From the NCBI GenBank assembly GCA_958299035.1, contig CATQJL010000223.1, forward strand, positions 48,900,302-48,964,301: a stretch of 64,000 bases of DNA. Reading direction: 5' to 3'. Below, in pieces: positions 11,688-22,336 of the stretch; positions within the stretch are counted from its first letter, which is position 1; each line of letters opens with the position of its first letter. Source of the DNA: Cylicocyclus nassatus. Its lineage: Eukaryota; Nematoda; Chromadorea; Rhabditida; Strongylidae. The translations under genes and the position numbers were made by a program. The notes beneath the pieces were generated by a model that was not told where the DNA came from, made no database searches, and saw only the letters and a program-made list of their open reading frames with translations.

Positions 11688-13589
11688 TCATCGTTCTGTT
11701 AATTTATCTAGTTCGCTTAAAGTTCCGTCCTCATTGTACACAAAAACATGATCAGTAAACAACGTGGATATCATGGCCAAGTTCTCATCAAAAGGTAAGC
11801 AGACAATTGATCGCCTGTCATTATGAGAAAATGTGGAGAGAAGTGCCAAGGTATTAGCGACTGCATGGTCTCCCAGATATGATTCTTCATCATTTTCCAC
11901 CTAAAAGTTTATCTTCAAGAAATAGAAAAAGGCGCTTTTTCTGCTTACTATGATTAGTGATTGTGTTACTTCATCGTAGAGATTAGTTGCCAGCTCAGCA
12001 GCTTTTTCTAGCGGTTGCGACTCGTAATAGAAGGTAATGGTCATGAGACGAGCAGGATCTGAGAGATATGCAGCGGGTACGCATGGAACCCTGTAAAAAT
12101 GAGGGTTTTATCTGTGCTACCTCACGGCTCCTACACCACTTTCATAAATCTTAGGTGAAGGACCCCGCCCCCAAGGTGTAATCCCAAATTTTCGACCGTA
12201 TTTCGTGCTTCTAATCAAACGTCATCGCCTTGCCTTGCGCGATAGCGTGTGCGAGGGAGCCCACTTTCGCATGACAGTGAGATTCTAAAACTCCCACCTT
12301 GTCCGGACATTGGCCTTCCTTCCGGCTACTGATTCTTGGTTCGTGAACCCTCAACCAAATACACCCTCATGGTCGACGCAGATAAAGACTGCATTGCTTT
12401 TTCTCGTACAGCTCAGCTTGATTGACAATGAGTGTTTCTGCCACTGTTCCCCTCCCCCTCCACCCCCTCTTTTTTTCAATTTTTCACTTCAAGTTGGGGT
12501 TCATAACTTACTAATTATTCAGACGTCCTTGTCAGCACAAAAATCAATATTCTTGCGCTAGTAGCTCAGAAATGATGTAATTTAGAGTCTTGAGAACATC
12601 GGTCAATTCCTGTGTACCGCATAACAAGGGGGTGTATGTCAAGAGGCGCGATTTTTGGGGCTCCATGTCAGGAGTCACGCCGCGCGCCGCGCCGCTTCGC
12701 CGCGCACGTCGCGTCTAAATTTTGTATCCCATAAAACTGCCCCGAGCTAAAGTGGCACGGCGCCAGTCTAGGGGGGTGGGGGGTGGGGGCAGATACATGG
12801 CTCGTGCCATAAGTAAGACTGCGCCAGGAGTGCTAGCTTCTGTTTTGCTGACATCGCTTGCGGCATCGCTTCGCGAAAAATTCGCGCCGACCGTGACTCC
12901 TGACCGTTCCCCGATTTTTGGTGCCAGCTGGACAGCAAATAGCACATATTTGATGTTTTATAAGGTTCTGGGAGTATTTTAAAGTTTAGGAGAGATATAT
13001 TAGATGGTTGCACGAGTTTTCCAGTCTTACTATTTCAAAAGCGATTCAAAATGAAAATTTTGAAGGTCAAAAACTCATGAAAATGCAATTAATAACAAAT
13101 TTGTATTTATTTTGGTCGGATTTCCAGCAAAAGCCTTCAAACTCAGCAGGTAGTAACTTTAGATGACTAGTAAACCAATGTACTTTGTCTGGTGCTTTTT
13201 GAAGACTTGCGTAGCCCTAAACTTGAGTTTTGAGTTGGTGACACCCAGAGAAATCGCGCCTCTTGACCGTCTCCCATAACAAGGTAGTACAACTATGTAT
13301 CGTTTCCCAAATGTACAAGCTGGGACGAGAATCAGCTAATCGATACATACTGCCGAAGTTGTCGAGGAATAGAGCAGTATGTGTCTAGTCAATTAAATTA
13401 CCCTCCGCTAAACATTAACACATAAACTTACCGCTCGAATCTGCTTCTTCTCACATAGTGTGTCGACTTGCTTCTCTCATCTCCCCATTCTAATGCTGCC
13501 AAGAACAGATCATCGATGACCTCCGCGCATGTAAATAGGACGATTAAGTCCGGAGATTTCTCATTTCCAATCGACAGAAGAGTCGACAT
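11688..13589 (-). CDS. Unidentified gene, structure uncertain, one exon split by a MITE
   Basis: I do not recognise the product. Pieces in transcription order: 13432-13589 (MSTLLSIGNEKSPDLIVLFT..., ends phase 2 at a gtaagt donor); an exon starting at 13349 (cggcag acceptor, phase matches) that reads MYRLADSRPSLYIWETIHS... and runs into a transposon at 13274; sequence after the transposon (12619 down to about 12551) that continues the same frame and ends ...ELLAQEY-stop; then two exons with good splice sites, 11949-12090 and 11688-11900, open to a TGA (last residues DKLTER). The last two exons need an incoming phase-2 donor that I could not find, so an exon is missing, or the TGA near 12551 ends one gene and a second follows, or the gene is broken. 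No signal peptide or membrane segment is evident. It starts 160 bases after bbs-5 on the same strand, suggesting co-transcription. Confidence 0.45.
12630..13274. mobile_element. Mutator-like MITE with 10-bp target duplication
   Basis: A 645-bp element is flanked by a perfect 10-bp direct repeat CATAACAAGG (12620-12629 and 13275-13284). The termini are imperfect inverted repeats: GGGTGTATGTCAAGAGGCGC at the left and, read inward from the right, GGAGACGGTCAAGAGGCGC. Duplications of 9-10 bp point to the Mutator/MULE group (family knowledge). The interior is GC-rich at the left (12670-12900), with a G-run near 12775 and no transposase. It lies inside an otherwise open exon of the minus-strand gene. 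Confidence 0.85.
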
Positions 13590-13749
13590 CCTTGCAAGAA
13601 TGATATTCAAAGATATAGAAAAAGAAGAAGTCAAGGCACTGATGTAGAGATTGGTGATGAGCTGATCTCATGGTGCATCTGATCGATGCTCATTCAAGAG
13701 TCAATGTAAAACTAGATGATAGAGTTCATTCGAATAGCATTTTTGTTTA

Positions 13750-15732
13750 TCAATCAACATATATATTCCAAAGATCCGATATAGTGAATCCTGGCTTCAG
13801 CTGTTCTACGGCTAAGCCCAGCTCTTCGCTAAATACTGGAGGTCGTCGTTCCTCCGAGTGTGTGGCCCCATCGGAGAAATAAGCCTAAAATGATGTCTGT
13901 ATGTTGCTTGCATTTTTTCCGAATTATGATCAATGCTGACCGCAAAAGCATCCGTTCGCAACTGCTTCTGCTCAACTTCTTCTTCTTCTTCCTCTAGTTC
14001 ACTTGCTTCTTCCTTGGCCGTTTCTCGGGGTGAAATCTGAGAATGAGTACTCAAGCAGTTGTCTACGTAAGACTATCGACTTACGGGTCTGTCCCTATGA
14101 AATGTAACCCCAAATATTGGGCGCAGATTTGAAGCTTTGTGTAATGCTTGGATTGCTTTACAGACCTGCTGAAGACGTTCTGCTGGGTCGATACGGAATC
14201 CAAGGACATATTCCCCACTCTGCAAGATATTTCAGCCAGTTTGAGGGTAGTTTACGAGCAAATCTGAGTACTTGGACTTTTTATGTAGGTAGATATTTGG
14301 AGCTCTAACTAAGCCATTGCTCAAGCGGCAGGCGCTGATTGGTTATCTCTAACTGGGGTAAGTACTAGACGAAAATTTGAAGATGAATTTTTCGGCGTGT
14401 CCAATGGCCTAGTTGACGGTTGAATCATGAGGAAACCCAAGTACCTAAGTTTGTCTAAATATTACCTTAGCAAGTTAAGTTCTGAAATCATGACTCTACC
14501 TGGGTAGTCGTTTCGATCACCAAAGCAAGACCAAACTTCGATTCTCTGATTCTGCACGAGAAAAGCTGCAAGTAAGGCACTGACACATTGTAGAGGGAGT
14601 TCGTGCTCGCAAACCATACGAGTCGCACGTTTGTGATAACAAAGCAACCCAGCGTACCCTGTAACTCATAACGGTACAAAATAACAAAATAATGCAGACA
14701 AAACCTGACTTGATCAGTACTAAGGTTCCATACTCCCTCGACTTTTTCCACCAGCTGCTCCAATGGCAACAACTTGAGATTGAAACTATCATCCACTATG
14801 GCTCCACGCATTTTGAGTTCGCGGTACAATTTTGTGGTCTCGTAAGCGCGATGTACAGAGTTGACCGTATTGAACAACTTCGAGTGCATCTGCAGGATAT
14901 TTAATCTGATACAACCACATCAGCTCTGACAGATGTCATAGCAACAAGAGATGACTTACGCCACTCGTCATAGCCGTGAAAATGAACTCAAATTTTGTTG
15001 ATGTACTAGGAGCGCGCGCCATCACATATAGGGCTTCAACTTCGGTTCCACGTACTTTCTGAATTATTCTTTTCATCAAACTCAAACTAAGAGCTCTTTT
15101 GTACCAAAACGTACCGAGACCACTTCTCTGCTCTGAAGCCCTGTGATGTTACCGTACCCAATGGACAGATTTATTCTTGGCATGGAGCTTGCGTACCAAA
15201 TTAGGCGTAGATTGGTCACCCGCATTACTCCTTAACAATCATCTGCTTATGAACAAACTGAACTACGATTGATTTTAGTCGTACATTTAGTAGCTGTCAC
15301 GAAAGTTTCTCCCATTTTTTGGCAATTTTCAAAGTCCATAGAACCTAATGAAAAGATTTAGCAGTCCACCATCCACTTTTTGCATCTCCCTTTTCAGTCA
15401 TTACAAGTATATTTGGATAGGCTAAGATAAAGATACTGCGAGTTTTCAAGATTTTACAGTTGTAGAACTGTCAGAAAAAATGTCGATAAACCCTCATTTG
15501 AATGACAGTGACTGCTCACCTCTATCTCCATTGTTCCCTTTAGTGTCCTCTATCATGTCCATGCGATCTATTTGTATTTCACCCGGGACAAGACGCAACA
15601 TTCTGAAACGAGGCAATTCTGAACTCGTAAAAATTTTGAGATCGCTTCCGCAACACCCCACCTGTGATCAACATCGAAACGTATATCCTTGTCCTGCCAG
15701 AGTTCATCTCCATTTACCTTTTCTCCTGACAT
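13750..15732 (-). CDS. bbs-5: BBS5, BBSome subunit, 9 exons, complete
   Basis: Exons in order: 15662-15732, 15520-15602, 15115-15230, 14960-15058, 14710-14889, 14500-14658, 14085-14219, 13941-14036, 13750-13884. They splice in frame to 1074 nt (357 aa), slightly longer than human BBS5 (341). BBS5 is part of the BBSome, which moves membrane proteins through cilia; its two PH-like (DM16) repeats bind phosphoinositides. Both repeats are visible: [11 protein letters not shown] and later [11 protein letters not shown], followed by [10 protein letters not shown]. The family signatures [18 protein letters not shown] and GVWNLS-DQ are present, and the C-terminus has VFSEELGLA. An acidic run (about 7 glutamates) in exon 8 is lineage-specific. 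The ATG at 15732 matches the family N-terminus. It lies 409 bases downstream of the INPP4 gene on the same strand and 160 bases upstream of the next start. In nematodes it is expected in ciliated sensory neurons only. Confidence 0.95.
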
Positions 15733-16141
15733 GACTCTGACCAAGAGCCACTAGAGTAATCCCGCTTGCTCAAAATCAACGCCAGGTATCCATAGCAACC
15801 GTAACTATATCCACACCCCATACGCTGACCAAGCAAAGAACAAGAGAGAAATTTCTGCTGCCCATGATGTCAACCTTATCCATAGTGTTTCGTGTGAACA
15901 TCTCTGTCTTTGATTTGATCATCAAAAAAACACTGGTCACAAGAAATAAAGTTTATCACAAGCAAATCACATTGATGCAACAGGGGAGATTAGAAGAAAG
16001 TAATGTACATATCATGGATATAACGGAGATGCGGTTAACCGTAATACTAGTGATGGTTATGCTATGAGAAGGAAAAACACCCCGCCTGAAGAACTTGATA
16101 GTTGCAAATAATTTGAGGAAGTCATGCGCGATATGTCGTGA

Positions 16142-19100
16142 TCAGCTGGCAACTCCTTGAGCGTATGTTCCACTTGGTGGTCGAAAAACCTATAAAGCAG
16201 TACCTAGCAGTAAAGTAGATTCTGACCGCAAAAAGATCTGCCTTGATAGTCAAGATCTTGGACAAGAACACAAAACCTACCTTGGGAAGGAAATGCATCT
16301 GAAAGGGACTGAAAGAATACATTGCTTTGCCAACATTTTTTCGGCAATTTTCTCTTCGAGCTCCATCTCTCCTTAGCGATGCAATCACTTCTTGGAGCTG
16401 TAAGTATAGGAAATTGCTAAGACGATGGATGATTTTTTTACGAGTCAATCAAAAAATGAGTTGCTTTGTGAAAGACCAACACGTGCCTGATGCCACACCC
16501 TTCAACAACATTTCAAGTTTCAAATTTCGAGAAATTCGAAGGACGTAATGAGTGAATTTGTAGCAGCTTGCACAGCGATTTTCTTTTTGGATTCAAATGG
16601 GTAGTGAAGATCTCTCATCTGTCATGGGGAGAAGAAACAAACTGAAACAAACAAAACAGGGACATCCCACCTGCGCTGCATTGAGGCCACATGTTTCCCG
16701 CAATAACCGTCCCTGTTCTATCGTGACAGCCATGCCAGTACGGTCTTTTCCGCTTTTGCAGCAGATTACTGCTTGTCCTTTCAATGACTCACATGACGCC
16801 ATTGCCCATTCGTAGATAGCAAGATTTTTCCTTGATGGTTCGCTAGCGACCTTATATGGAATGTTTGTTCACAAGCAGTGTTTTTGCATGAAGGAGAGAA
16901 ACCTACAGCATTAACAAGTTCCATGACAGCGTCTCTAGCGCTTTGTTCAACAGTATAGCGATTTGAATACGACAACAGTCTCTCTGCGCCCTCTTGGTTG
17001 ATAGAAGTCTCCAGTGCGACGCCGCCAAATGATTGTCCCAAAGTTGCTTCATGGTTGACCTAAACGTCTTTCAACCGAATGCTGAGATGGGCACTCCAGC
17101 AGTGCTACTTAAATCAAAGACTACTCACCCCAATATTGAAATAAGCACAACGAACAGAGATAGACTTCCGAGATTTGAGCGAAGCAGGAAGCGAATCATA
17201 TATGCTATGAGGCAATGGTATTGAAACCTGGGATTCAACCGTAAATTCATTACATTTGCAGAGGACTTTGGATTGAGACATACACTGATTTGCGTCCGTG
17301 CACCAGATAGAAGAGGTACGCAGGTTCGACAAACTTGTGATGGAGCGCGGACTAGACAAAAGGTTACTCTTGACTCAAGTTGGCGCCAAGCCTCCCATGC
17401 GTCCTCCGCCATTCCCTTTTCATCACCATAAGCGGACAAAAACGAGAAGATTGTGAGAAGAAGATCGCCAGCAAAACCTAAAAGAATGGCTATGATTTCA
17501 AAGAGCTAATTATAGAGCTGCCTTCATGCAAGTACTCTAAAAACACGACTACTTTCATTGCATAACAACTTGTTTCGTTCTACACTTGGTAATACATCGT
17601 ACGCTAAGCTAAGCATCGCTTTAGCATGAACCTCAGCCGTTACTCGCGCCCATTCTCCCCCCCCCCCCCTCCCTCACTTTCAGCCTGCTCACACGCACGC
17701 AATTCAGCTTCAGAATGGATAAGGATTCACTAGAGTCAAGGTAAGCAGAGCCCAAAAACTCAACTAAGCCCTCTTTATCCTCAGTATACCAACCCTAGCA
17801 CATGCTTCCGGATAAATTTTTGCAAAAGTTTAATTGAGTCACTTCAGTCTACGATCGAGTAGAGTGGAGTCATCGTTCAATCTAGAACGTACTGTAGGGA
17901 AAATCGCAAAAAATACGGCGCTAAGAGTCCGCCCGCGCAGTTCAACCAGAAATCCGCTACAAGACCTCAACTTTGAGTAAAACTAAACGAATAACAAATA
18001 AAGAGAAATATCATCGGACAAACACAAGCCGTATGACTTACCATCAAAAATAGGCCAGCCCCTGTAAACTGCGTCAACGACGGCCGTGGCTGCAATGGTG
18101 ATAGCCTGAGAGAGAACAAAGTCTGTCCGAATTTGGATATGGAAGTAGAGGTGAGCCATCGAATGTTTGTGTAATTCGGTCACTGAAAAGTATACATGAT
18201 ACCTCATGACTTACAATTGAAAAAAAGCAAATGTACAACAAATGGAACATGAGCAGTACCTAATCCAAACAGTTGTGCTTGCAAAAATGACTCCGCCAAC
18301 ACTAGCAACGCATCCAAGCAAACACATATAGCGTCCTGGACCGATTTTTCGTAAACTTCACTCTTGCTCTGGATGAAACAAGCAGATCAAATAGGCAATA
18401 ACTATTAGACAAACAAACCTGTTCATCTTCGATTCTGTCCATAACTGCTACCTTGGTGCTCAAGCTGACTAGCATCGCATCAATGGTATCCAACTGATTT
18501 TGAAGACCATCAGGTACATCCTTTTCGATCTGAAGACTTGAGTTAACGTAAAAAAACATCTAAGAAAATACAACGAGAAAAGAAACTACGTTCTGTCCCA
18601 GGAACAACCTTCGCTTCTCGTCTTCCACCAAGATATCAGCATAATTCTCCACATCAGCGACACTTTCGATCAGCTCTTTCAATCGCTCATACGTCTAAAA
18701 CTACTGTATTGTAAAACTAGTACTTAAACAACTGTAGACTCTCACGTCTTTGATACCAGCTGAGATATCCGAGCAAAGCAACCTGCGAGCCTCAACGTCT
18801 CTTGTCCATTCGACTTCTAATCTGGATACGTAAACAGTCCTCGTAGACATAACCGCAATATCATCATGTCTACCTGTGATTGAGTTGTCCTATGTATTTC
18901 TTCAAATCCACTGCGGCTTGTCGGTTCGAAAAGAAATTGAAGTCGTGGTACGACTGACTTATCTCCAAGATTGTAAGCAAGCGTGTCAAACCGCCACTCT
19001 AAATTACGTCGTAAAGTGGGTGTCATTAAGATAACGAGCACAAATTTGTTCTAAATGGGTGAAAGTGATAGCCATTTGCGTGCATGTTCAATATTGACAG

Positions 19101-20963
19101 CTAGAGCTAGTAGACCTAAAGTGATAGCTATGCGTATTAAATTTTCCATTTTCCAACTCGTCCATTTCACCGTTCAAATCGGAAATTGAAAAAGAATCGG
19201 AAATTGAAAAGGAATAATGTAACAAACAGCAAAGGGACTAGCATCGAAAAAAAACATCAGAATAATTTTCTTTCTTTGCATTGTAGACTACGATTTGTAA
19301 GGAGTATGACATAGAAGAGAACAGGACTAAAAACGAAATCAGTAGGGCAAACATTTAATATGTCACTTCCCTTCCCTATTACAAACCTACTCGAAAGCGT
19401 TCGGCCGAGCTAATCAATAAAGCTTCTCCCTAAACCAGGCTGCATAATCAAAGTGCCTACATTATACTATCAGAGAAATGAAAAGGTACATAACATATTA
19501 AAAGTGATTACCTGGAAACGAAGAGGCAAACAAGAAGCGGTGCCGCAACTGATGACACTTTGCGAGGCTCGCTGATCCACAATGGAGGAATGAACGTGAA
19601 GGTTGGTAGGCACAGGAGCAAATGCAACTCGATGTTTCTCCATAGACTTACGAAATGGTGGACCCTGTGTATATATCTTCGGAACATCACAGGATAGGAA
19701 GAACATGAACTAACGGAGTAATTTTGAAGAAATTCTGCACACTGTTCAAGGGTCTCGGAGTTTTCTCGAACTTCTCTAAGGACGTCATGGAGCCCATTAA
19801 TAGCAAATGATGGCCAGCGTCGCTGCCGTGATTCCAGCAGAGCAGCAAATCTAGAATTTGAGTTCTGACAGTGGCAAGAATGATTTTGACCGCTGAGTTG
19901 CTGACAGTTGGTAACAGCCAGTCTAATTTCTCAAAACTTCTATGTCTAACTCACTCAGTAATCCATTTTTTGTACAACTTCACAAGTTCCAAAGGTATCA
20001 CGATGGATAATTTGGACTCGGACATTGTTTCAGAAAAAGAAACGCGGCGAGCAGGCAAGTAATTCTGCTGAAACACACAAAATCATTTGAACTTGAAGCT
20101 AAGGTGTAGAGTATTAGAATATGAGAATAAAAACTGAAAAAAAATGCTGACTTGTGATAAGGCGAAATTATGATTGACTGTGTGAGGATTTGTTAGGTAG
20201 AAAGAATTGATGGACTTGGATTCTTCTGCGTCGCCATCTTGTTTAGTGCCCATTGTGTAGAACTTGTATGCAGTTTCGTCAAGCTGCGCTCGAACCATTT
20301 GATGGGAACAGGTGGCGATCTTAACAAAACATATACTAAACAGGGTAAGGAGTAAACCAAAGCCTATACACTTTGACCATCCAACATTCTCGGTCTTTCT
20401 CAGAATCGAAGTGCAAGATGAGGTTGTCAGCTGGATCCGGGAACGACACGAGGCAGGCGAACGACGAATCCTACGAGAAAACAAACAATTAGCCGCATAA
20501 AAAATGAAACTCAGCAAGTCGCACCTTTGTTTCGTACTTACGCACTGTTGCTCCTTCTATCACAAAAAGCAGAGGCACTTTAGCGTCGATAGTAGAGACG
20601 CAGGTCAAGAGATTCCCTCGAAGAGTCAGCTGAAAAACCTCCGTGCAGTGAAGTTTGCCTTTGCGAGAAGCAAAAAACCGCTTACTTCAGCGTTATAGGT
20701 CTCGTCACGGAAATCAACGGAGACCTGCTGCTGTGCAGAGCCCAGAGTGCTGAACCATTTGAAGATATCGTGGGCATTATCCTCCTCCATAAAATGACTA
20801 GAGATGCGACGGAGCCTGAGAAAACCGCTGCCGGAAAACAAAAACACCTTTGGTAAGGTGGTCAACACCTGGCGGATGACGCACGATGTTTGCAGGATAC
20901 GCGCTCCAAACGAGATTCGATAGTCCCTTTAACAAAATTGATGCGGCAGCAAAATTCCTCCAT
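16142..20963 (-). CDS. INPP4-type inositol polyphosphate 4-phosphatase, 20 exons
   Basis: Exons: 20869-20963, 20686-20815, 20546-20629, 20372-20470, 20152-20319, 19955-20067, 19715-19850, 19512-19664, 18874-18998, 18746-18821, 18590-18694, 18419-18529 (or to 18559), 18260-18368, 18042-18182, 17335-17477, 17129-17284, 16907-17059, 16671-16850, 16281-16397, 16142-16189; 2442 nt, about 813 aa (human INPP4 about 925-975). The enzyme removes the 4-phosphate from PI(3,4)P2, damping PI3K signalling. The CX5R phosphatase loop [17 protein letters not shown] is in exon 18 (catalytic Cys about 730, Arg about 736). Other family blocks: F-PVPTNLH in exon 8, SGGL opening exon 9, FLSAYGDE, then [11 protein letters not shown] and RPPSGTYA at the C-terminus. 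The first four exons encode a PH-like fold ending [14 protein letters not shown] rather than a clear C2 domain. Human alignment suggests the family; the start ATG at 20963 is the best but not only choice. Confidence 0.92.
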
Positions 20964-21139
20964 TCCTTGGGCATTTGTGAATTCTCTACTAATCAGCGTT
21001 TCTTTCTTTATTCCTCTCACTCAGTCTGTAACTAAAAGGTTTTCTGGACAAAAAGAGCTGAAAGTTGTTTTGACTGACACGCCAGGAATTTCTCAGCCTG
21101 CGATTGCCTCCGCGCTCACTTGTTAGATTATATCATAAC

Positions 21140-21297
21140 GTGCATCCCCAGAATTGTTCCCATATGAACCATCAACGTGGTTGCCTTTCGATCATTTTAA
21201 CACGTCAGCTTTAGCAAATTTAAGGTGCTTATTCGAAGTTGGCTTGTTAAAATGATCGAACGGCAACCACGTATGGGAACAATTTTGGGGGATGCAC
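21140..21297. mobile_element. Short inverted-repeat MITE (GTGCATCCCC termini)
   Basis: A 158-bp palindromic element. The left arm starts GTGCATCCCCAGAATTGTTC and the right arm ends with its reverse complement (GAACAATTTTGGGGGATGCAC with small gaps). The homology continues inward through GGTTGCC and TTCGATCATTTTAACA. The left arm carries about 10 extra bases. No ORF or convincing target duplication. Confidence 0.75.
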
Positions 21298-22158
21298 CAT
21301 ATGTTCGTCATTTTTACTCGGCATTTAAAGGTTTTATACTAGTTTCCACGCACTTCTAGCTTCATCTATCCTATCTCATTTCTCCAAAGTGACAACCGCA
21401 AAAAGCTGTAGGAGGAATAGGTAACAATTTTATACTGTGAACATTGCGATCTTGCACTTTATAATATTTTCATGGTTTTGGAACATTTCTAATTTCCAGT
21501 TATTATTCTTAGAATTCATCTCCATCACCTCTTATGCCATGATTTGTGATAGGTGAGCATCTCTAATCTTGCACGTGATTTGCAATCCGCTGTAATTGAT
21601 CGCCTAGTTCCGATCCTTTTTTCTCCTGTGCGTAGTCGAGGCTCTTGCAAGTGCTCCTTGAAGTGCAGAACGGACGGCGTATATTAACAAGTCGGAATAA
21701 TCAAAGTAAAGGTTTTTGCAAAGCAAGAGCTAACCCTCTCGTTGCAATGAAGGTAACCCTTCCAAACTCTGTATGCAATTAGTAGGTCGATCCGAAAATA
21801 ATTTTCGTTGCTTATGCTACCAAAGCATGTGAATGTAACAGGAAAATACGTGAAGGCCATCATTCGATAGAATAAAGCGAGCTCTATGAAGTGACTACCG
21901 CAGAGCTATCTGAATCTTTGATCCAAATAAATTCTCAAGCCGAAATCTGTAAACATTTCACTACTTCGAAAAATGGATTTCTGCGCGGAGAATTCCTACG
22001 AGCTCCTACTTGGTTAACACGTAGCAGATATACAGTGACATTCATGCACTAGTAATTCTTTCGCAGTTAGAATCTCAGAAATTATGCAAGAGGAAGTTGG
22101 TAAACTTCGCCTTTAGAGATGCAAAATTTTTTTCATCTTAGGTGTTGTATAATGTAGT

Positions 22159-22336
22159 CTTTGATTCAGCTGGCTTGGCTCCTGAAAGGCGGGGCTTTAT
22201 GGCTTGATTGAGCCCGCTCGCACCCGCGACAAGTCTGCGTCTCTCTAGCGCGCTTGCTCTCTGGTCATTATCTAGCCTCAACTAGGTCAAAGGCGAAGCC
22301 CCGCCTTCCAGGAGCCAAGCCAGTTGAATCAAAGGG
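22159..22336. mobile_element. MITE, TTTGATTCAACTGGCTTGGC family, copy 2
   Basis: An inverted-repeat element of about 178 bp whose ends, CTTTGATTCAGCTGGCTTGG and the reverse complement at 22310-22336, match copy 1 at 9633-9803 in termini and general design (CGCCTTT or GCGGGG blocks just inside the ends, GC-rich core). The two arms pair for about 50 bases each. Confidence 0.7.

Noticed and set aside
18874..19050. Apparent 1-nt frameshift in exon 9 of the INPP4-type gene
   Set aside because: It appeared only when the exon was started at the acceptor near 19050. Using the aatttag acceptor (exon high end 18998) gives an uninterrupted frame beginning SGGL, which matches the family and restores the correct phase.
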